A stretch of 64,000 nucleotides of DNA from Acinetobacter haemolyticus (GTDB lineage: Bacteria; Pseudomonadota; Gammaproteobacteria; Pseudomonadales; Moraxellaceae). The notes under the pieces are model-generated. The model ran no database searches and was not told the origin of the DNA. It saw only the letters and a program-made list of their open reading frames with translations. Below, in pieces: positions 36,892-46,019 of the stretch (position 1 is its first letter; every line of letters begins with the position of its first letter). The translations under genes were made by a program, and so were the position numbers. The stretch lies in the NCBI RefSeq assembly GCF_900406815.1, contig NZ_OVCN01000018.1, forward strand, positions 1-64,000. The letters run 5' to 3'.

Positions 36892-38085
36892 ATGACTACA
36901 CATAAAAATAGACAAACGCTTCTTATTCATGCACCACGCCAAGCCCCTCAATACATTGAAACCATACAACCTCCCCTATTTCGTGCATCCACCATCATTT
37001 TCCAGTCGACAGCGCACCTTTTTGATCGTCACTGGACCGATGCCTATGACTATAGTTATGGCACACATGGCACCCCCACAACATTCACTCTAGCCGATAA
37101 TATTGCTCAGATTGAAGGGGGGCGATATTGCTTACTTGCACCGAGTGGTCTATCCGCGATTAATCTCGTGAATAGTGCAATATTAAGCAAGGGAGATGAA
37201 GTCTGGGTCGCTGATAATATTTATGGCCCTAATTTAGAACATTTAAGAAATCTGCAAGAACGCTACGGCATCATTGTTAGCATTTACAATCCAATTGATG
37301 CTGACAGTTTCCAACCGACAGAGAAAACCAAGCTAATTTGGCTAGAAGCAGCAGGTTCAGTTACCTTAGAATTTCCCGATCTAAAAAATTTAGTTAAAAA
37401 AGCCCAACAAGCCAACGTGCTGACTGCACTGGATAATACTTGGGGGGCGGGCCTTGCATTTAATGCTTTTGATTTTTCAGATGAACACCTTTCAATTGAT
37501 ATCACTGTTCATGCTTTAACCAAATATCCAAGTGGTGGTGGCGACATATTAATGGGTTCAGTGGTGACACGTGATCAAGCTTTACATCACAAATTGTTCC
37601 GTATGCATGCCATTCAAGGCATTTCTGTTTCAGGTGATGACACTGCTCAAATTCAACGTAGTTTGGCACACATGTCCTTTAGATATGACCAACAAGCACA
37701 AAATGCGCTTACTTTAATGAACTGGTTAAAGCAACAACCTCAATTCGCCCAAGTACTCCATCCAAGCCTTCCAGACTCTGCTGGCCATGCATTTTGGAAA
37801 CAAATTTGCACCACAGGAAAAAGTGCAGGTCTTGTCAGTGTCATCTTTAAGCCTGAATATGACCTGACCGCCGTTCGAAAATTTTGCGATAGCTTAGACC
37901 TCTTCAAACTAGGTTTTAGTTGGGGTGGGCCTATCAGCTTAGTCATGCTGTACGACTTAAAACAGATGCGCACACTTGAAAATACACATTTACAACAAGG
38001 ATTATTGGTTCGCTTCTGTATTGGACTAGAACATGCTGAAGATTTAATCCAAGATATTCAAAATGCATTAAAACAACTGGAATGA
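36892..38085 (+). CDS. metC: Cystathionine beta-lyase-like PLP enzyme
   Basis: Cys/Met metabolism PLP-dependent enzyme of 397 residues; MetC converts cystathionine to homocysteine, pyruvate and ammonia in methionine synthesis. Family features seen are YSYGTHGTPT (about 54-63), APSGLSAINL for the cofactor phosphate region (about 83-92), LDNTWGAGLAF, and the PLP-binding Lys in HALTKYPSGGGD. The W-TWGAG pattern and the SWGGPISL motif near the C-terminus favour cystathionine beta-lyase over gamma-synthase, but other lyases of the fold cannot be excluded. It is followed after 19 bases by the HerA-like gene. Confidence 0.85.
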   Translation: MTTHKNRQTLLIHAPRQAPQYIETIQPPLFRASTIIFQSTAHLFDRHWTDAYDYSYGTHGTPTTFTLADNIAQIEGGRYCLLAPSGLSAINLVNSAILSKGDEVWVADNIYGPNLEHLRNLQERYGIIVSIYNPIDADSFQPTEKTKLIWLEAAGSVTLEFPDLKNLVKKAQQANVLTALDNTWGAGLAFNAFDFSDEHLSIDITVHALTKYPSGGGDILMGSVVTRDQALHHKLFRMHAIQGISVSGDDTAQIQRSLAHMSFRYDQQAQNALTLMNWLKQQPQFAQVLHPSLPDSAGHAFWKQICTTGKSAGLVSVIFKPEYDLTAVRKFCDSLDLFKLGFSWGGPISLVMLYDLKQMRTLENTHLQQGLLVRFCIGLEHAEDLIQDIQNALKQLE

Positions 38086-38104
38086 AATCAAGAATAGGTG
38101 AAGA

Positions 38105-39652
38105 ATGAATACACCCATCGTTATTGCTAAAAAAACCACAGATACCACACAAGATATTGTTCTACATTCTAAATTTGCCAACCGACATGGTTTGATTGCA
38201 GGTGCAACAGGAACAGGTAAAACCGTTACCTTAAAAGTATTGGCAGAAAGTTTTTCTCGCCTTGGTGTGCCTGTATTTCTTGCTGATGCTAAAGGTGATG
38301 TCTCGAGTCTCGCCAAGGCAGGTTCGAGCAATCCCAAATTTGAAGAACGCCTTAGTCTACTCAAAATCAGCGATATCCCTTTTGCAGCATCACCTGTCAT
38401 TTTTTGGGATTTATTTGGTGAGCAAGGTCATCCTATTCGTACCACCATTTCTGAGATTGGACCCTTATTATTAGCCAGAATGCTCAATCTCAATGACACA
38501 CAAGAAGGTGTGCTTTCAGCAGTTTTCCGAATCGCAGATGATCAAGGTTTATTATTAATTGATTTTAAAGATTTAAAATCGATGTTGAGCTATGTCAGTG
38601 AAAATGCTTCGGCACTTAAAGCTGAATATGGCAACCTCTCTCCCGCAAGTCTTGGTGCCATTCAACGCAATTTACTAGCACTAGGTGATCAAGGTGGCGA
38701 ACAATTCTTTGGTGAACCGAGTCTCAACATTTTAGACTTTATTCAGACCGATACCAACGGTCACGGCTATATCAACATTTTAGCTGCGGATAAGCTTATG
38801 AATACACCAAAGTTATATGCCACTTTCTTACTTTGGATGTTATCCGAGTTATTTGAACAGCTTCCAGAAGTGGGTGACATGGACAAACCTAAATTGGTTT
38901 TCTTCTTTGATGAAGCACACTTACTTTTTGATAATGCCAGCACAGCTTTGCAACAAAAGATTGAACAAGTAGTTCGTTTGATCCGCTCTAAAGGTGTCGG
39001 AATTTATTTCATTACTCAGAATCCACTGGATCTACCAGAGAGTGTACTTGGGCAATTAGGTAATCGCGTACAACATGCTTTACGTGCATTCACGCCAAAA
39101 GATCAAAAAGCGGTCAAAACAGCAGCAGATACATTCCGTGCCAATCCAGAGTTTAAAGTTGATCAAGCGATTACCGAGCTTGCTGTAGGTGAAGCACTCG
39201 TGAGTTGCCTCGACGAGCAAGGAACACCACAAATTGTTGAGCGCGGCTGGGTGATGCCACCTTACTCATCCTTTAGCCCAATTACACCGGAAGAACGTCA
39301 AGTTATCATTGCACAGAGTATTGTTGCAGGTATTTACGATCAAGCCGTTGACCGAGACAGCGCGTATGAAATGCTACAAAAGAAAGTCTTGCAACTATCT
39401 CAACAAAAAGAAGCCGATGCCTTGGCAAAACAACAGGAAAAAGAACAAGACGCTTTAGCCAAACAACAAGCCAGAGAACAAGAACGTTTTGCACGTGAGC
39501 AACAACGAGCCGCTGAAAAAGCACAACGCGATCGAGAAAAACTCACACAAGACATTGTAGGGACTTTTGCGAAAAGTGCTGCACGTAGTCTAGGGGGAAG
39601 CTCAGGACAAAAGATTGTCAGAGGTTTACTTGGATCTTTATTTGGTAAATAA
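38105..39652 (+). CDS. HerA-like / DUF853-family ATPase (YjgR type)
   Basis: Cytoplasmic P-loop ATPase of the HerA-FtsK group, 515 residues. It has a Walker A motif [10 protein letters not shown] (about 35-44), Walker [13 protein letters not shown] (about 265-276), and an arginine-rich sensor region [20 protein letters not shown]. After about residue 420 there is a long Gln/Glu/Ala/Lys coiled coil ([18 protein letters not shown]), then a Gly/Ser-rich end ([22 protein letters not shown]). This is the layout of E. coli YjgR. The physiological role is unknown. Probably co-transcribed with the upstream metC-like gene. Confidence 0.85.
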   Translation: MNTPIVIAKKTTDTTQDIVLHSKFANRHGLIAGATGTGKTVTLKVLAESFSRLGVPVFLADAKGDVSSLAKAGSSNPKFEERLSLLKISDIPFAASPVIFWDLFGEQGHPIRTTISEIGPLLLARMLNLNDTQEGVLSAVFRIADDQGLLLIDFKDLKSMLSYVSENASALKAEYGNLSPASLGAIQRNLLALGDQGGEQFFGEPSLNILDFIQTDTNGHGYINILAADKLMNTPKLYATFLLWMLSELFEQLPEVGDMDKPKLVFFFDEAHLLFDNASTALQQKIEQVVRLIRSKGVGIYFITQNPLDLPESVLGQLGNRVQHALRAFTPKDQKAVKTAADTFRANPEFKVDQAITELAVGEALVSCLDEQGTPQIVERGWVMPPYSSFSPITPEERQVIIAQSIVAGIYDQAVDRDSAYEMLQKKVLQLSQQKEADALAKQQEKEQDALAKQQAREQERFAREQQRAAEKAQRDREKLTQDIVGTFAKSAARSLGGSSGQKIVRGLLGSLFGK

Positions 39653-39670
39653 CAACCACATCTGCTTATA

Positions 39671-39708
39671 AATTAAGGGATAATAAATTATCCCTTAATT
39701 TTTTTATG
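39671..39708 (+). terminator. Terminator after the HerA-like gene
   Basis: AATTAAGGGATAAT / ATTATCCCTTAATT, a nearly perfect 14-base palindrome arm pair, is followed by TTTTTTA. Confidence 0.88.
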
Positions 39709-39719
39709 GCTTTTATCAT

Positions 39720-39742
39720 AAGATGTATTGCAAATACATTTT
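39720..39742 (+). promoter_or_regulatory. nsrR box: NsrR-type operator 1 upstream of hmp
   Basis: AAGATGTATTG-C-AAATACATTTT is an 11-1-11 inverted repeat matching the NsrR consensus (AAGATGCATTT-N-AAATGCATCTT); 9 of 11 positions are symmetric. It lies 54-76 bases before the hmp start. Confidence 0.8.
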
Positions 39743-39744
39743 AT

Positions 39745-39767
39745 AAGATGTATTTTAAATATATCTT
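39745..39767 (+). promoter_or_regulatory. nsrR box: NsrR-type operator 2 upstream of hmp
   Basis: AAGATGTATTT-T-AAATATATCTT is an 11-1-11 inverted repeat with 10 of 11 symmetric positions, two bases after operator 1 and 25 bases from it centre to centre. A weak promoter TTGCAA / TATTTT (39729-39756) lies across both sites, so binding would block transcription. Confidence 0.85.
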
Positions 39768-39795
39768 ATAAAATGATAGCCAAGAGAGATCAAAC

Positions 39796-41007
39796 ATGAC
39801 TCCGCAGCAAATTGAACTCGTAAAAGCAACCGTCCCTGTTCTTCGTGAAAATGGCGTGGCACTCACTGGTTATTTTTATAACCGCATGTTAGGGAACAAT
39901 CCTGACTTAAAAGAAACCTTCAATATGGGTCATCAACGTAGTGGTGCTCAAGCTCAAGCACTTGCAGGTGCCGTTCTCGCTTATGCAGAAAATATTGAAG
40001 ATCCATCAGTATTGCTGCCAGTAGTTGAATTGATTGCGCATAAACATGTCAGCCTCAATATCCAAGCACCTGATTACAGCATTGTGGGCGAAAACCTGCT
40101 GCACTCGATCAGTGAGGTCTTGAGTATCTCTATGGATGATCCACTCATTGATGCATGGGCTGCGGCATACGGGCAATTGGCTGATTTATTTATCAGCACA
40201 GAAAAAGCGATTTATGATCAACACCAGCAAACAAAGGGGAGCTGGCTAGGTTGGCGTAATTTTAAAATCGCTCAAAAAGTGATTGAAAGCGATGAAATTA
40301 CTTCGTTCTATTTAGCTCCTGTCGATGGTGGTGATTTACCCAAATATGAAGCAGGTCAATACATCTCTGTGCGGGTATTTGTACCTGAGCTAGGGTTAAG
40401 ACAACCACGTCAATATACGCTATCAACCTCACCTCAAGCTGACTATTTAAGAATTTCAGTCAAACGTGAAGATGAAAAAGAAAATTTAGCTGCGGGCTGG
40501 GTGTCCAATACACTACACAGCTTAGCCGAAGGCTCACAAATTGAAGTGTCAGCACCTACAGGCAACTTCTATCTGATTGATCATACAAAACGTAATGTAT
40601 TTATTAGTGGGGGTGTCGGCTTAACTCCAATGATTGCGATGTTAAATCAACTTGTTACCTTAGATATGCCACAGCCTGTGAGCTTTATTCACGCATGTCG
40701 TAGTAGCCAAGTACATGCTATGAAAAAACATATTCATGATCTTAAAGATAAGTATCCCCGTCTTAGTACGTTTACAGCTTATGAATTTCCACATGACGGC
40801 GATATATTAGGTATTGATTATGATATTGCTGGGCGTTTAGACCTCAGCAATGTAGATGCGGCTTTATTACCTATTAATGCAGATTATTACTTATGCGGCC
40901 CTATGCCATTTATGGCGGAACAACATAAAGCTTTAATCGCGCGCGGTGTTCCTGCCCAGAACATTCACAGTGAAGCTTTTGGTACAGGTGGGGTCAAACT
41001 CAGCTAA
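39796..41007 (+). CDS. hmp: Flavohemoprotein, nitric oxide dioxygenase
   Basis: Converts nitric oxide to nitrate with O2 and NAD(P)H in the cytoplasm. The 403 residues form an N-terminal globin domain (about 1-137), with the Tyr of GYFYNRML near residue 29-31 and the proximal His in IAHKHVSL (about 83-90). An FAD domain follows with RQYTLSTSP, then an NAD-binding domain with GGVGLTPMIAML and YLCGPMPFM. The C-terminal EAFGTG matches the usual E-FG motif. Two NsrR-type operators precede the gene, and the nsrR gene follows. Confidence 0.96.
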   Translation: MTPQQIELVKATVPVLRENGVALTGYFYNRMLGNNPDLKETFNMGHQRSGAQAQALAGAVLAYAENIEDPSVLLPVVELIAHKHVSLNIQAPDYSIVGENLLHSISEVLSISMDDPLIDAWAAAYGQLADLFISTEKAIYDQHQQTKGSWLGWRNFKIAQKVIESDEITSFYLAPVDGGDLPKYEAGQYISVRVFVPELGLRQPRQYTLSTSPQADYLRISVKREDEKENLAAGWVSNTLHSLAEGSQIEVSAPTGNFYLIDHTKRNVFISGGVGLTPMIAMLNQLVTLDMPQPVSFIHACRSSQVHAMKKHIHDLKDKYPRLSTFTAYEFPHDGDILGIDYDIAGRLDLSNVDAALLPINADYYLCGPMPFMAEQHKALIARGVPAQNIHSEAFGTGGVKLS

Positions 41008-41026
41008 TCGACACTGCATTTTGCAC

Positions 41027-41058
41027 AGGGCTAGTCTATGATAGACTAGCCCTTTGTA
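41027..41058 (+). terminator. Terminator after hmp
   Basis: GGGCTAGTCTAT / ATAGACTAGCCC, a 12-base perfect arm pair, is followed by TTTG. It separates hmp from nsrR, so nsrR is either expressed by read-through or from its own promoter. Confidence 0.75.
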
Positions 41059-41086
41059 TTTAAAGCAATAGATTGAGTGAAATCCA

Positions 41087-41539
41087 ATGCAACTCAATAA
41101 GTTTACTGATTATGCGCTGAGAATTTTAATGTATGTCGCTCGTCCGAGTGATGTGCCTTATACAATCGCAGATATTGCAAAAGACTTACATGTCTCCCAA
41201 AACCATTTGGTTAAAGTGGTTCATTTTATGGGAAAGCAACAGTGGATTGTCACGATTCGTGGTAAAGGAGGCGGTCTTCGCCTCAATCCTGAAGCAAAAA
41301 GTCTTAAACTCGGTGAGATCGTACGCACTCTGCAAGGTCATCAACACATTGTTGAATGCAATACCCCACCCTGTGTTTTACGCTCACATTGCGGGCTCAA
41401 AGGAATTTTAGACCAAGCTTTAGAAAGTTTTTATCAAAGTCTAAATCAATATACGCTTGGTGAGGTCATACAGCACGGCATTCTTCCATCTTCGAAGCAT
41501 TCAAATATTGAGTTTCTAGAACTCATTCAAAAAGCATAA
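41087..41539 (+). CDS. nsrR: NsrR, nitric oxide-sensing Rrf2-family repressor
   Basis: Winged-helix repressor that holds an iron-sulfur cluster and releases DNA when the cluster reacts with nitric oxide. The 150 residues begin MQLNKFTDYALRILMYVA, typical of NsrR. The three cluster Cys are at 91, 96 and 102 (ECNTPPCVLRSHCGLKG), the same spacing as in the E. coli protein. The DNA-binding helix region is about 26-50. Placed directly after its expected target hmp, whose promoter has two matching operators. Confidence 0.95.
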   Translation: MQLNKFTDYALRILMYVARPSDVPYTIADIAKDLHVSQNHLVKVVHFMGKQQWIVTIRGKGGGLRLNPEAKSLKLGEIVRTLQGHQHIVECNTPPCVLRSHCGLKGILDQALESFYQSLNQYTLGEVIQHGILPSSKHSNIEFLELIQKA

Positions 41540-41610
41540 CCACCAGATTCGCACGATTGACTGACATCCTTTATAATAGCTTTGCTATTTCAATTCAAAA
41601 GTAAGCTTCT

Positions 41611-42387
41611 ATGCGTCAGCGTCAACAATCAAAAGACACCAAAGCCAAACTCGCACCCAAACAAAAAATCAGTTATGAAAAAAAGACTGATCCTGCATTG
41701 ACTGAATATGCGGTACAGTCTTTGAATTGGCTACGTCAAGCTGAGTTTTTAATGAGTGCGCCAAAACTGGCTTTGTGCGTAGAAGATACGGGATATGAAA
41801 TTGCATTCGCAGGACGCTCAAATGCAGGTAAATCTAGCGCGATCAACGCACTGACCAATAAAAAGCAATTAGCACGCGCCTCTAAAAAACCGGGTCGTAC
41901 ACAAATGATCAACTTTTTTAGTTTAGGCAACCCAGATCAACGCCTTGTGGATTTACCGGGTTATGGTTATGCGGCCGTGCCTGAATCGATGAAAATTGTG
42001 TGGCAAAAAGAACTCGAAAACTATTTAATCCATCGCAAAAGCCTACAAGGTCTAGTCTTATTGATGGATATTCGCCATCCTCTACAGCACTTTGATTTGA
42101 TGATGCTGGAATGGGCTCACTCTCGCCATTTATTTGTGCATATTCTTTTAACCAAAGCGGACAAACTGAATCGTGGTCCAGCCAATAAAACCCTACTTGA
42201 TGTAAAACAACAATTGAAGAAAATGAAATTAGATTTCTCGATTCAACTGTTTTCATCTCTGAATCGTATTGGTTTAGAAGAGCTCGCCAGTGTTATGGCA
42301 GGACGCTTAAATTACACCCTCGATCAACCCACTGAATTTGACCTTGATCAGATTCCTGAAGCCTCAGAAACAGACGCTGAAGAGTAA
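41611..42387 (+). CDS. engB: GTPase EngB (YihA/YsxC), ribosome biogenesis
   Basis: Essential GTP-binding protein acting in late 50S assembly and cell division. G1 is GRSNAGKSSAIN (about 70-81), G3 is DLPGYGYA, and G4 is TKAD, with the GRTQMINFF switch I region. At 258 residues it is longer than most EngB (about 200-215): a Lys/Gln-rich N-terminal extension of about 30-45 residues and an acidic C-terminal tail (about 238-258) account for the difference. Confidence 0.95.
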   Translation: MRQRQQSKDTKAKLAPKQKISYEKKTDPALTEYAVQSLNWLRQAEFLMSAPKLALCVEDTGYEIAFAGRSNAGKSSAINALTNKKQLARASKKPGRTQMINFFSLGNPDQRLVDLPGYGYAAVPESMKIVWQKELENYLIHRKSLQGLVLLMDIRHPLQHFDLMMLEWAHSRHLFVHILLTKADKLNRGPANKTLLDVKQQLKKMKLDFSIQLFSSLNRIGLEELASVMAGRLNYTLDQPTEFDLDQIPEASETDAEE

Positions 42388-42516
42388 ATTGCGCTTTTCA
42401 TGCAACTTGATGCATAAAATAATTTTTAATTGTCCTGTATTGCTAAACACAAACACTAGGGAGTTTTCATATACTGCTTAGTGTTGGTTCATTGCACTAT
42501 CGATTAGGACTAAACG

Positions 42517-43461
42517 ATGAAATTACTATCATTTGTGAAGAACAAAGTTCTTGGTTCTTCGATTGACTATAAAATTCTCCCACGCAAAGTAAAATTTGAC
42601 TGGGAAAAAACACCAGTAGACTGGATTCCAAACCAACCTTTTGCAAGTTATTTTATTAATGAAATTAATAACATATTACCTGCTGGTGAATTTTGGTTTT
42701 GCCGATTGTACAACAAAGTACTCCCGCAAATTACCGATGAAAAATTAAAGCAAGATGTCCAAGCTTTTATTCGTCAAGAAGCGATGCACGCTGTGGCACA
42801 CACTTCTGCAAACAAGGAATATCTAAGCCAGCGCAATATAGATATTCAACGTAACTTAGATATTATGGACTTCCTTTTCACTAAAGCGCTTGCAGACAAG
42901 CCTTTTGATAAAGAAGTGCCACAGTTTCTAGAGCATCAATGGGATTTATTCCGTTTAGGTGTCATTGCAACTGTCGAACATATGACTTGTGTACTGGGTA
43001 AATATGCACTTTACAATAAACGTTGGGAAGAATTAGGCGCAGACCCTGAGATGATCGATCTCATCAAATGGCATGGCTCTGAAGAGATCGAACACCGTAC
43101 TGTTGCATTTGATCTTTATCGCCATTTAGGCGGTGGCTATATTGCTCGTTATTATCTCAGTGTTGCGGTGATTATCGGCGTACTAGGTTTATGGGTAGAT
43201 GGCGCAGCGCATATCATGAGCCAAGATCCTCGCTTTGCGGATAAAAAACCAAGTTTATTTAAACCTTGGATCTGGATTGAATGGTATAAACAAGGCCGCA
43301 AAGATGACCAAATCCTCCCAAATCCAATTTGGCTCGTTGCACAACAAATTGATTACCTCATGCCGTGGTATGATCCTGTCAAAGAAGGAAATACCCAAGA
43401 TGCGGTCAACTATTTAAACAGCTCACCTGCTGCAAAGCGCGCTTTACAACAAGCAGCTTAA
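42517..43461 (+). CDS. Predicted metal-dependent hydrolase (PF10118 type)
   Basis: A 314-residue protein of the predicted metal-dependent hydrolase family. Helical, with candidate metal ligands in RQEAMHAVAH (about 88-97), TVEHMTCVLG and the HGSEEIEHRTVAFDLYRHLGGG block (about 188-209), a diiron/ferritin-like arrangement of Glu and His. A hydrophobic stretch (about 211-232, YYLSVAVIIGVLGLWVDGAA) may be a membrane helix. Substrate unknown. It is a single gene ended by a strong shared terminator. Confidence 0.78.
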   Translation: MKLLSFVKNKVLGSSIDYKILPRKVKFDWEKTPVDWIPNQPFASYFINEINNILPAGEFWFCRLYNKVLPQITDEKLKQDVQAFIRQEAMHAVAHTSANKEYLSQRNIDIQRNLDIMDFLFTKALADKPFDKEVPQFLEHQWDLFRLGVIATVEHMTCVLGKYALYNKRWEELGADPEMIDLIKWHGSEEIEHRTVAFDLYRHLGGGYIARYYLSVAVIIGVLGLWVDGAAHIMSQDPRFADKKPSLFKPWIWIEWYKQGRKDDQILPNPIWLVAQQIDYLMPWYDPVKEGNTQDAVNYLNSSPAAKRALQQAA

Positions 43462-43485
43462 AACAAATTATTGTTTCCTTATACA

Positions 43486-43517
43486 AAAAACCCCTCATCC
43501 TAGGATGAGGGGTTTTT
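43486..43517. terminator. Bidirectional terminator
   Basis: AAAAACCCCTCATCC / GGATGAGGGGTTTTT lies between the convergent hydrolase and TonB-receptor genes. The palindrome is perfect and both strands carry a T-run. Confidence 0.92.
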
Positions 43518-43535
43518 CACAATCAGCAAATACAA

Positions 43536-45668
43536 TTAGAAACGATAGCGAACACCAGCTTCAAACGAACGTTCAGGACCTACGTAGATACCTTGGCGTA
43601 AGCTCGCAATATAGCGCTTATCTTCTAAATTCTTTACTGCACCATAGAACTCAACTTGATCATTCAAAGTATAACGAGAGGTTAAATCAACAGTCGTATA
43701 ACCATTGATTTTACCCGTAAAGAAACCTGACGTGTTTTCTGTAATTGGCTTAGTATTCAAATCATCAGTAAATTGAGAGCCCGTGTAATTTGCACTCAGT
43801 TGTGTACGCAAACCAGCATAAGTATAACCAAAACCAAGATTTGCAATCCATTCTGGTGTGTATGGTACACGATCACCATCTTTTGATTTAAGCGTGCCAT
43901 TTTTATTAAAACGGTCACCTTTAAACTTAGCATCTGCAACCCAAGTCACATTAGCAAACATATCAAAACCGTTTTCTAACTCAACATTAATCGCACCCTC
44001 AAGACCTTGGTTAAAAGTCTTACCACCATTAGTTGTTTGGAAATCAGAATTACTGTTCGCAGGGATGATTTGATTGTCAAAATCCATTCGGAAGGCAGTC
44101 AACTCATATTTAAAGATATCTTGCTGCCCTCTTAAACCGAACTCCCAACTAACTGCAGTTTCTGCATCCAGTTTTTGATCTTTCATACCACTGAGGGAAT
44201 CGCCATTCAAAGCAGGAGAAAATGCTTTGTATACACTACCATAGAGCTGTACTGCAGGAACTAATTGGAAAGTAAGTCCCAGACCAGGCATCACTTCAGT
44301 ATTTGAAGTTTTGACTGTTTCATTCTTTTTCTTATCTAAACGCTCTTGTTCATAACGTTCAATACGCAAACCAGGTGTTACTGATAGTTGATCCGTTATA
44401 TCCAAACGATTCTGTGCATATAATGCAACACTTTTTGCTGAATCTTTAGTGTCTTTACTAACACTACCTGTACGTGGCATTGCGCGTGTTGCATCAATAG
44501 TAATGTCATCCATTTTTTCATTCATCAAGCGTAGACCAACTTCAGCCTCACTTGGAATATTAAATAGCGCATGTTTTGCCACCAAGCGAGTTTCAGCACC
44601 AATACGTTCAAAAGCACGGTTATTGCCACGCAAATCCCAATTATCTTGACCACCTTTTTCATTACCACGTGTTCCTGGTCCATTACGGTAATTCCATCGC
44701 CCATCATCAGTAATTGGGTTAATTTTATCAACCTCATAACGCCAGTAGTCACGGTTCATTTCACTCCAATACACTAGAGTCTGAAGTTCTGTATCCGCAT
44801 TGATATTCCAACGGTGGTTAATATCGAATGAATTACGTTCTGTCAAATACCAGTCATCTGGTGCTGGGTTATTCTTTTTCTTAGCATCATATTCACCCAA
44901 GAACTGTCCACGATATGAAATATTGGCATCATTCTCATAATGAGTAAATTTAACACCTAACCATTGGTTATCACCAATCGCCGTGCCTGCTTTGATCACA
45001 GCGTCTTTCATTTCATAGCCTTTGTCCATGAAACCATCACTTTTCGCCCAACTTAAAATTGCGCCAAAATTGCTGTCTTTATTTGGAGAACTACCACCGA
45101 GCTCAACCGTTGTTTTATAGGTTTCCCAAGATCCAATCGATACATCCACCAAAGCACCATCTTTTGGTTGCTTGGTACGATAGTTAATTACACCACCGAT
45201 ATTCGATGGTCCATAACGTAATGCCGAAGAACCTTTTAGTACTTCAATACTATCCATGCGCTGTACACGTGGATTGTAATAACGGCCATTTCCAACAAAC
45301 AAACCCGGTGCAACAGGTACACCATCTTCTAAAATTAAGGTTTTATAATCAGCTGAACTAATACCGCGCATACCAATATTTGCGACAACAGCCGATTCTT
45401 CCTCAGGTTTCACATATACGCCAGAAACACGCTTTAAGATATCTTCTGTCGATGTTGGAACAAACTGCTGAATCTGCTCTTGATCCACAATCACAGCCGC
45501 GCCAGGAATTTTTGAGACTGCATCATCTTGTGAGCCGATTACCTGAATAGTTGGTAGTACTACAGTTTTTCGATCTTGCTCAGTTGCAGCATGCAACATA
45601 GGCGCGAAACCACCAAACAATAAGCCACTCATCACGATTGGATTTTTTAGAAAAGAACGGTTTTTCAT
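43536..45668 (-). CDS. TonB-dependent siderophore receptor (FecA-like)
   Basis: Outer membrane gated porin for a ferric chelate, 710 residues. It has a signal peptide (about 1-27, ending LHAAT), a TonB-box-like TIQVIG near 39-44, a plug domain (about 50-165, with GMRGISSADYKTLILEDGVP and SIEVLKGSSALRYGPSNIGG), and a 22-strand barrel ending in a C-terminal Phe (EAGVRYRF). The plug region resembles FecA-type receptors, but no FecIR signalling domain is present at the N-terminus and no fecBCDE genes adjoin. The ligand is unknown. A Fur-like site lies upstream. Confidence 0.9.
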   Translation of the reverse strand: MKNRSFLKNPIVMSGLLFGGFAPMLHAATEQDRKTVVLPTIQVIGSQDDAVSKIPGAAVIVDQEQIQQFVPTSTEDILKRVSGVYVKPEEESAVVANIGMRGISSADYKTLILEDGVPVAPGLFVGNGRYYNPRVQRMDSIEVLKGSSALRYGPSNIGGVINYRTKQPKDGALVDVSIGSWETYKTTVELGGSSPNKDSNFGAILSWAKSDGFMDKGYEMKDAVIKAGTAIGDNQWLGVKFTHYENDANISYRGQFLGEYDAKKKNNPAPDDWYLTERNSFDINHRWNINADTELQTLVYWSEMNRDYWRYEVDKINPITDDGRWNYRNGPGTRGNEKGGQDNWDLRGNNRAFERIGAETRLVAKHALFNIPSEAEVGLRLMNEKMDDITIDATRAMPRTGSVSKDTKDSAKSVALYAQNRLDITDQLSVTPGLRIERYEQERLDKKKNETVKTSNTEVMPGLGLTFQLVPAVQLYGSVYKAFSPALNGDSLSGMKDQKLDAETAVSWEFGLRGQQDIFKYELTAFRMDFDNQIIPANSNSDFQTTNGGKTFNQGLEGAINVELENGFDMFANVTWVADAKFKGDRFNKNGTLKSKDGDRVPYTPEWIANLGFGYTYAGLRTQLSANYTGSQFTDDLNTKPITENTSGFFTGKINGYTTVDLTSRYTLNDQVEFYGAVKNLEDKRYIASLRQGIYVGPERSFEAGVRYRF

Positions 45669-45997
45669 AGCTTCCCCCGAAGCAGCAAAATATGGATTAT
45701 CTCTTCCAACCCCTTACTTCAATCAACGGCTAAAAAAGACACCAAACGAAAACTGACAAATGATAGTGCAAACAAGAATGATTATCCATAAAATATTAAG
45801 AATTTCGAAATAAATTACTTTATTTTCATAACTTTAATTTTAATAAACCTATTTTATTAAATTAATATTCACACACTTTATTGTTTTAAATCTGCCTATT
45901 AGAAAATTTAATCATTATTTTTTAATTCACTTTTCAACCATTTCACATAAATGTATCTACTATATTGATGTGCCAATTTTTTAGTTAAGAAATAAAA
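45669..45997. other. AT-rich intergenic region upstream of the TonB receptor gene
   Basis: About 330 bases without a credible gene. The part next to the receptor holds the Fur-like site; the rest (45800-45990) is very AT-rich, with no strong promoter or hairpin that I can support until the terminator at 45998. Confidence 0.5.
45774..45792 (-). promoter_or_regulatory. Fur-like box upstream of the TonB receptor gene
   Basis: On the minus strand this 19-mer contains GGATAATCATTCTT and matches the Fur consensus at about 13 of 19 positions. It lies about 105-125 bases before the receptor start, where an iron-controlled promoter would be expected. Confidence 0.5.
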
Positions 45998-46018
45998 CTG
46001 ATGCAAATTTTGCATCAG
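45998..46018 (-). terminator. Terminator after the symporter gene
   Basis: CTGATGCAAA / TTTGCATCAG is a 21-base near-perfect palindrome, followed on the minus strand by TTTTATTT, right after the stop codon. Confidence 0.8.
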
Positions 46019-46019
46019 C

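Noticed and set aside
41555..41580. TATAAT before engB with an upstream TTGACT
   Set aside because: The boxes are only about nine bases apart, far too close for a sigma-70 promoter; TATAAT alone is common in this AT-rich DNA.
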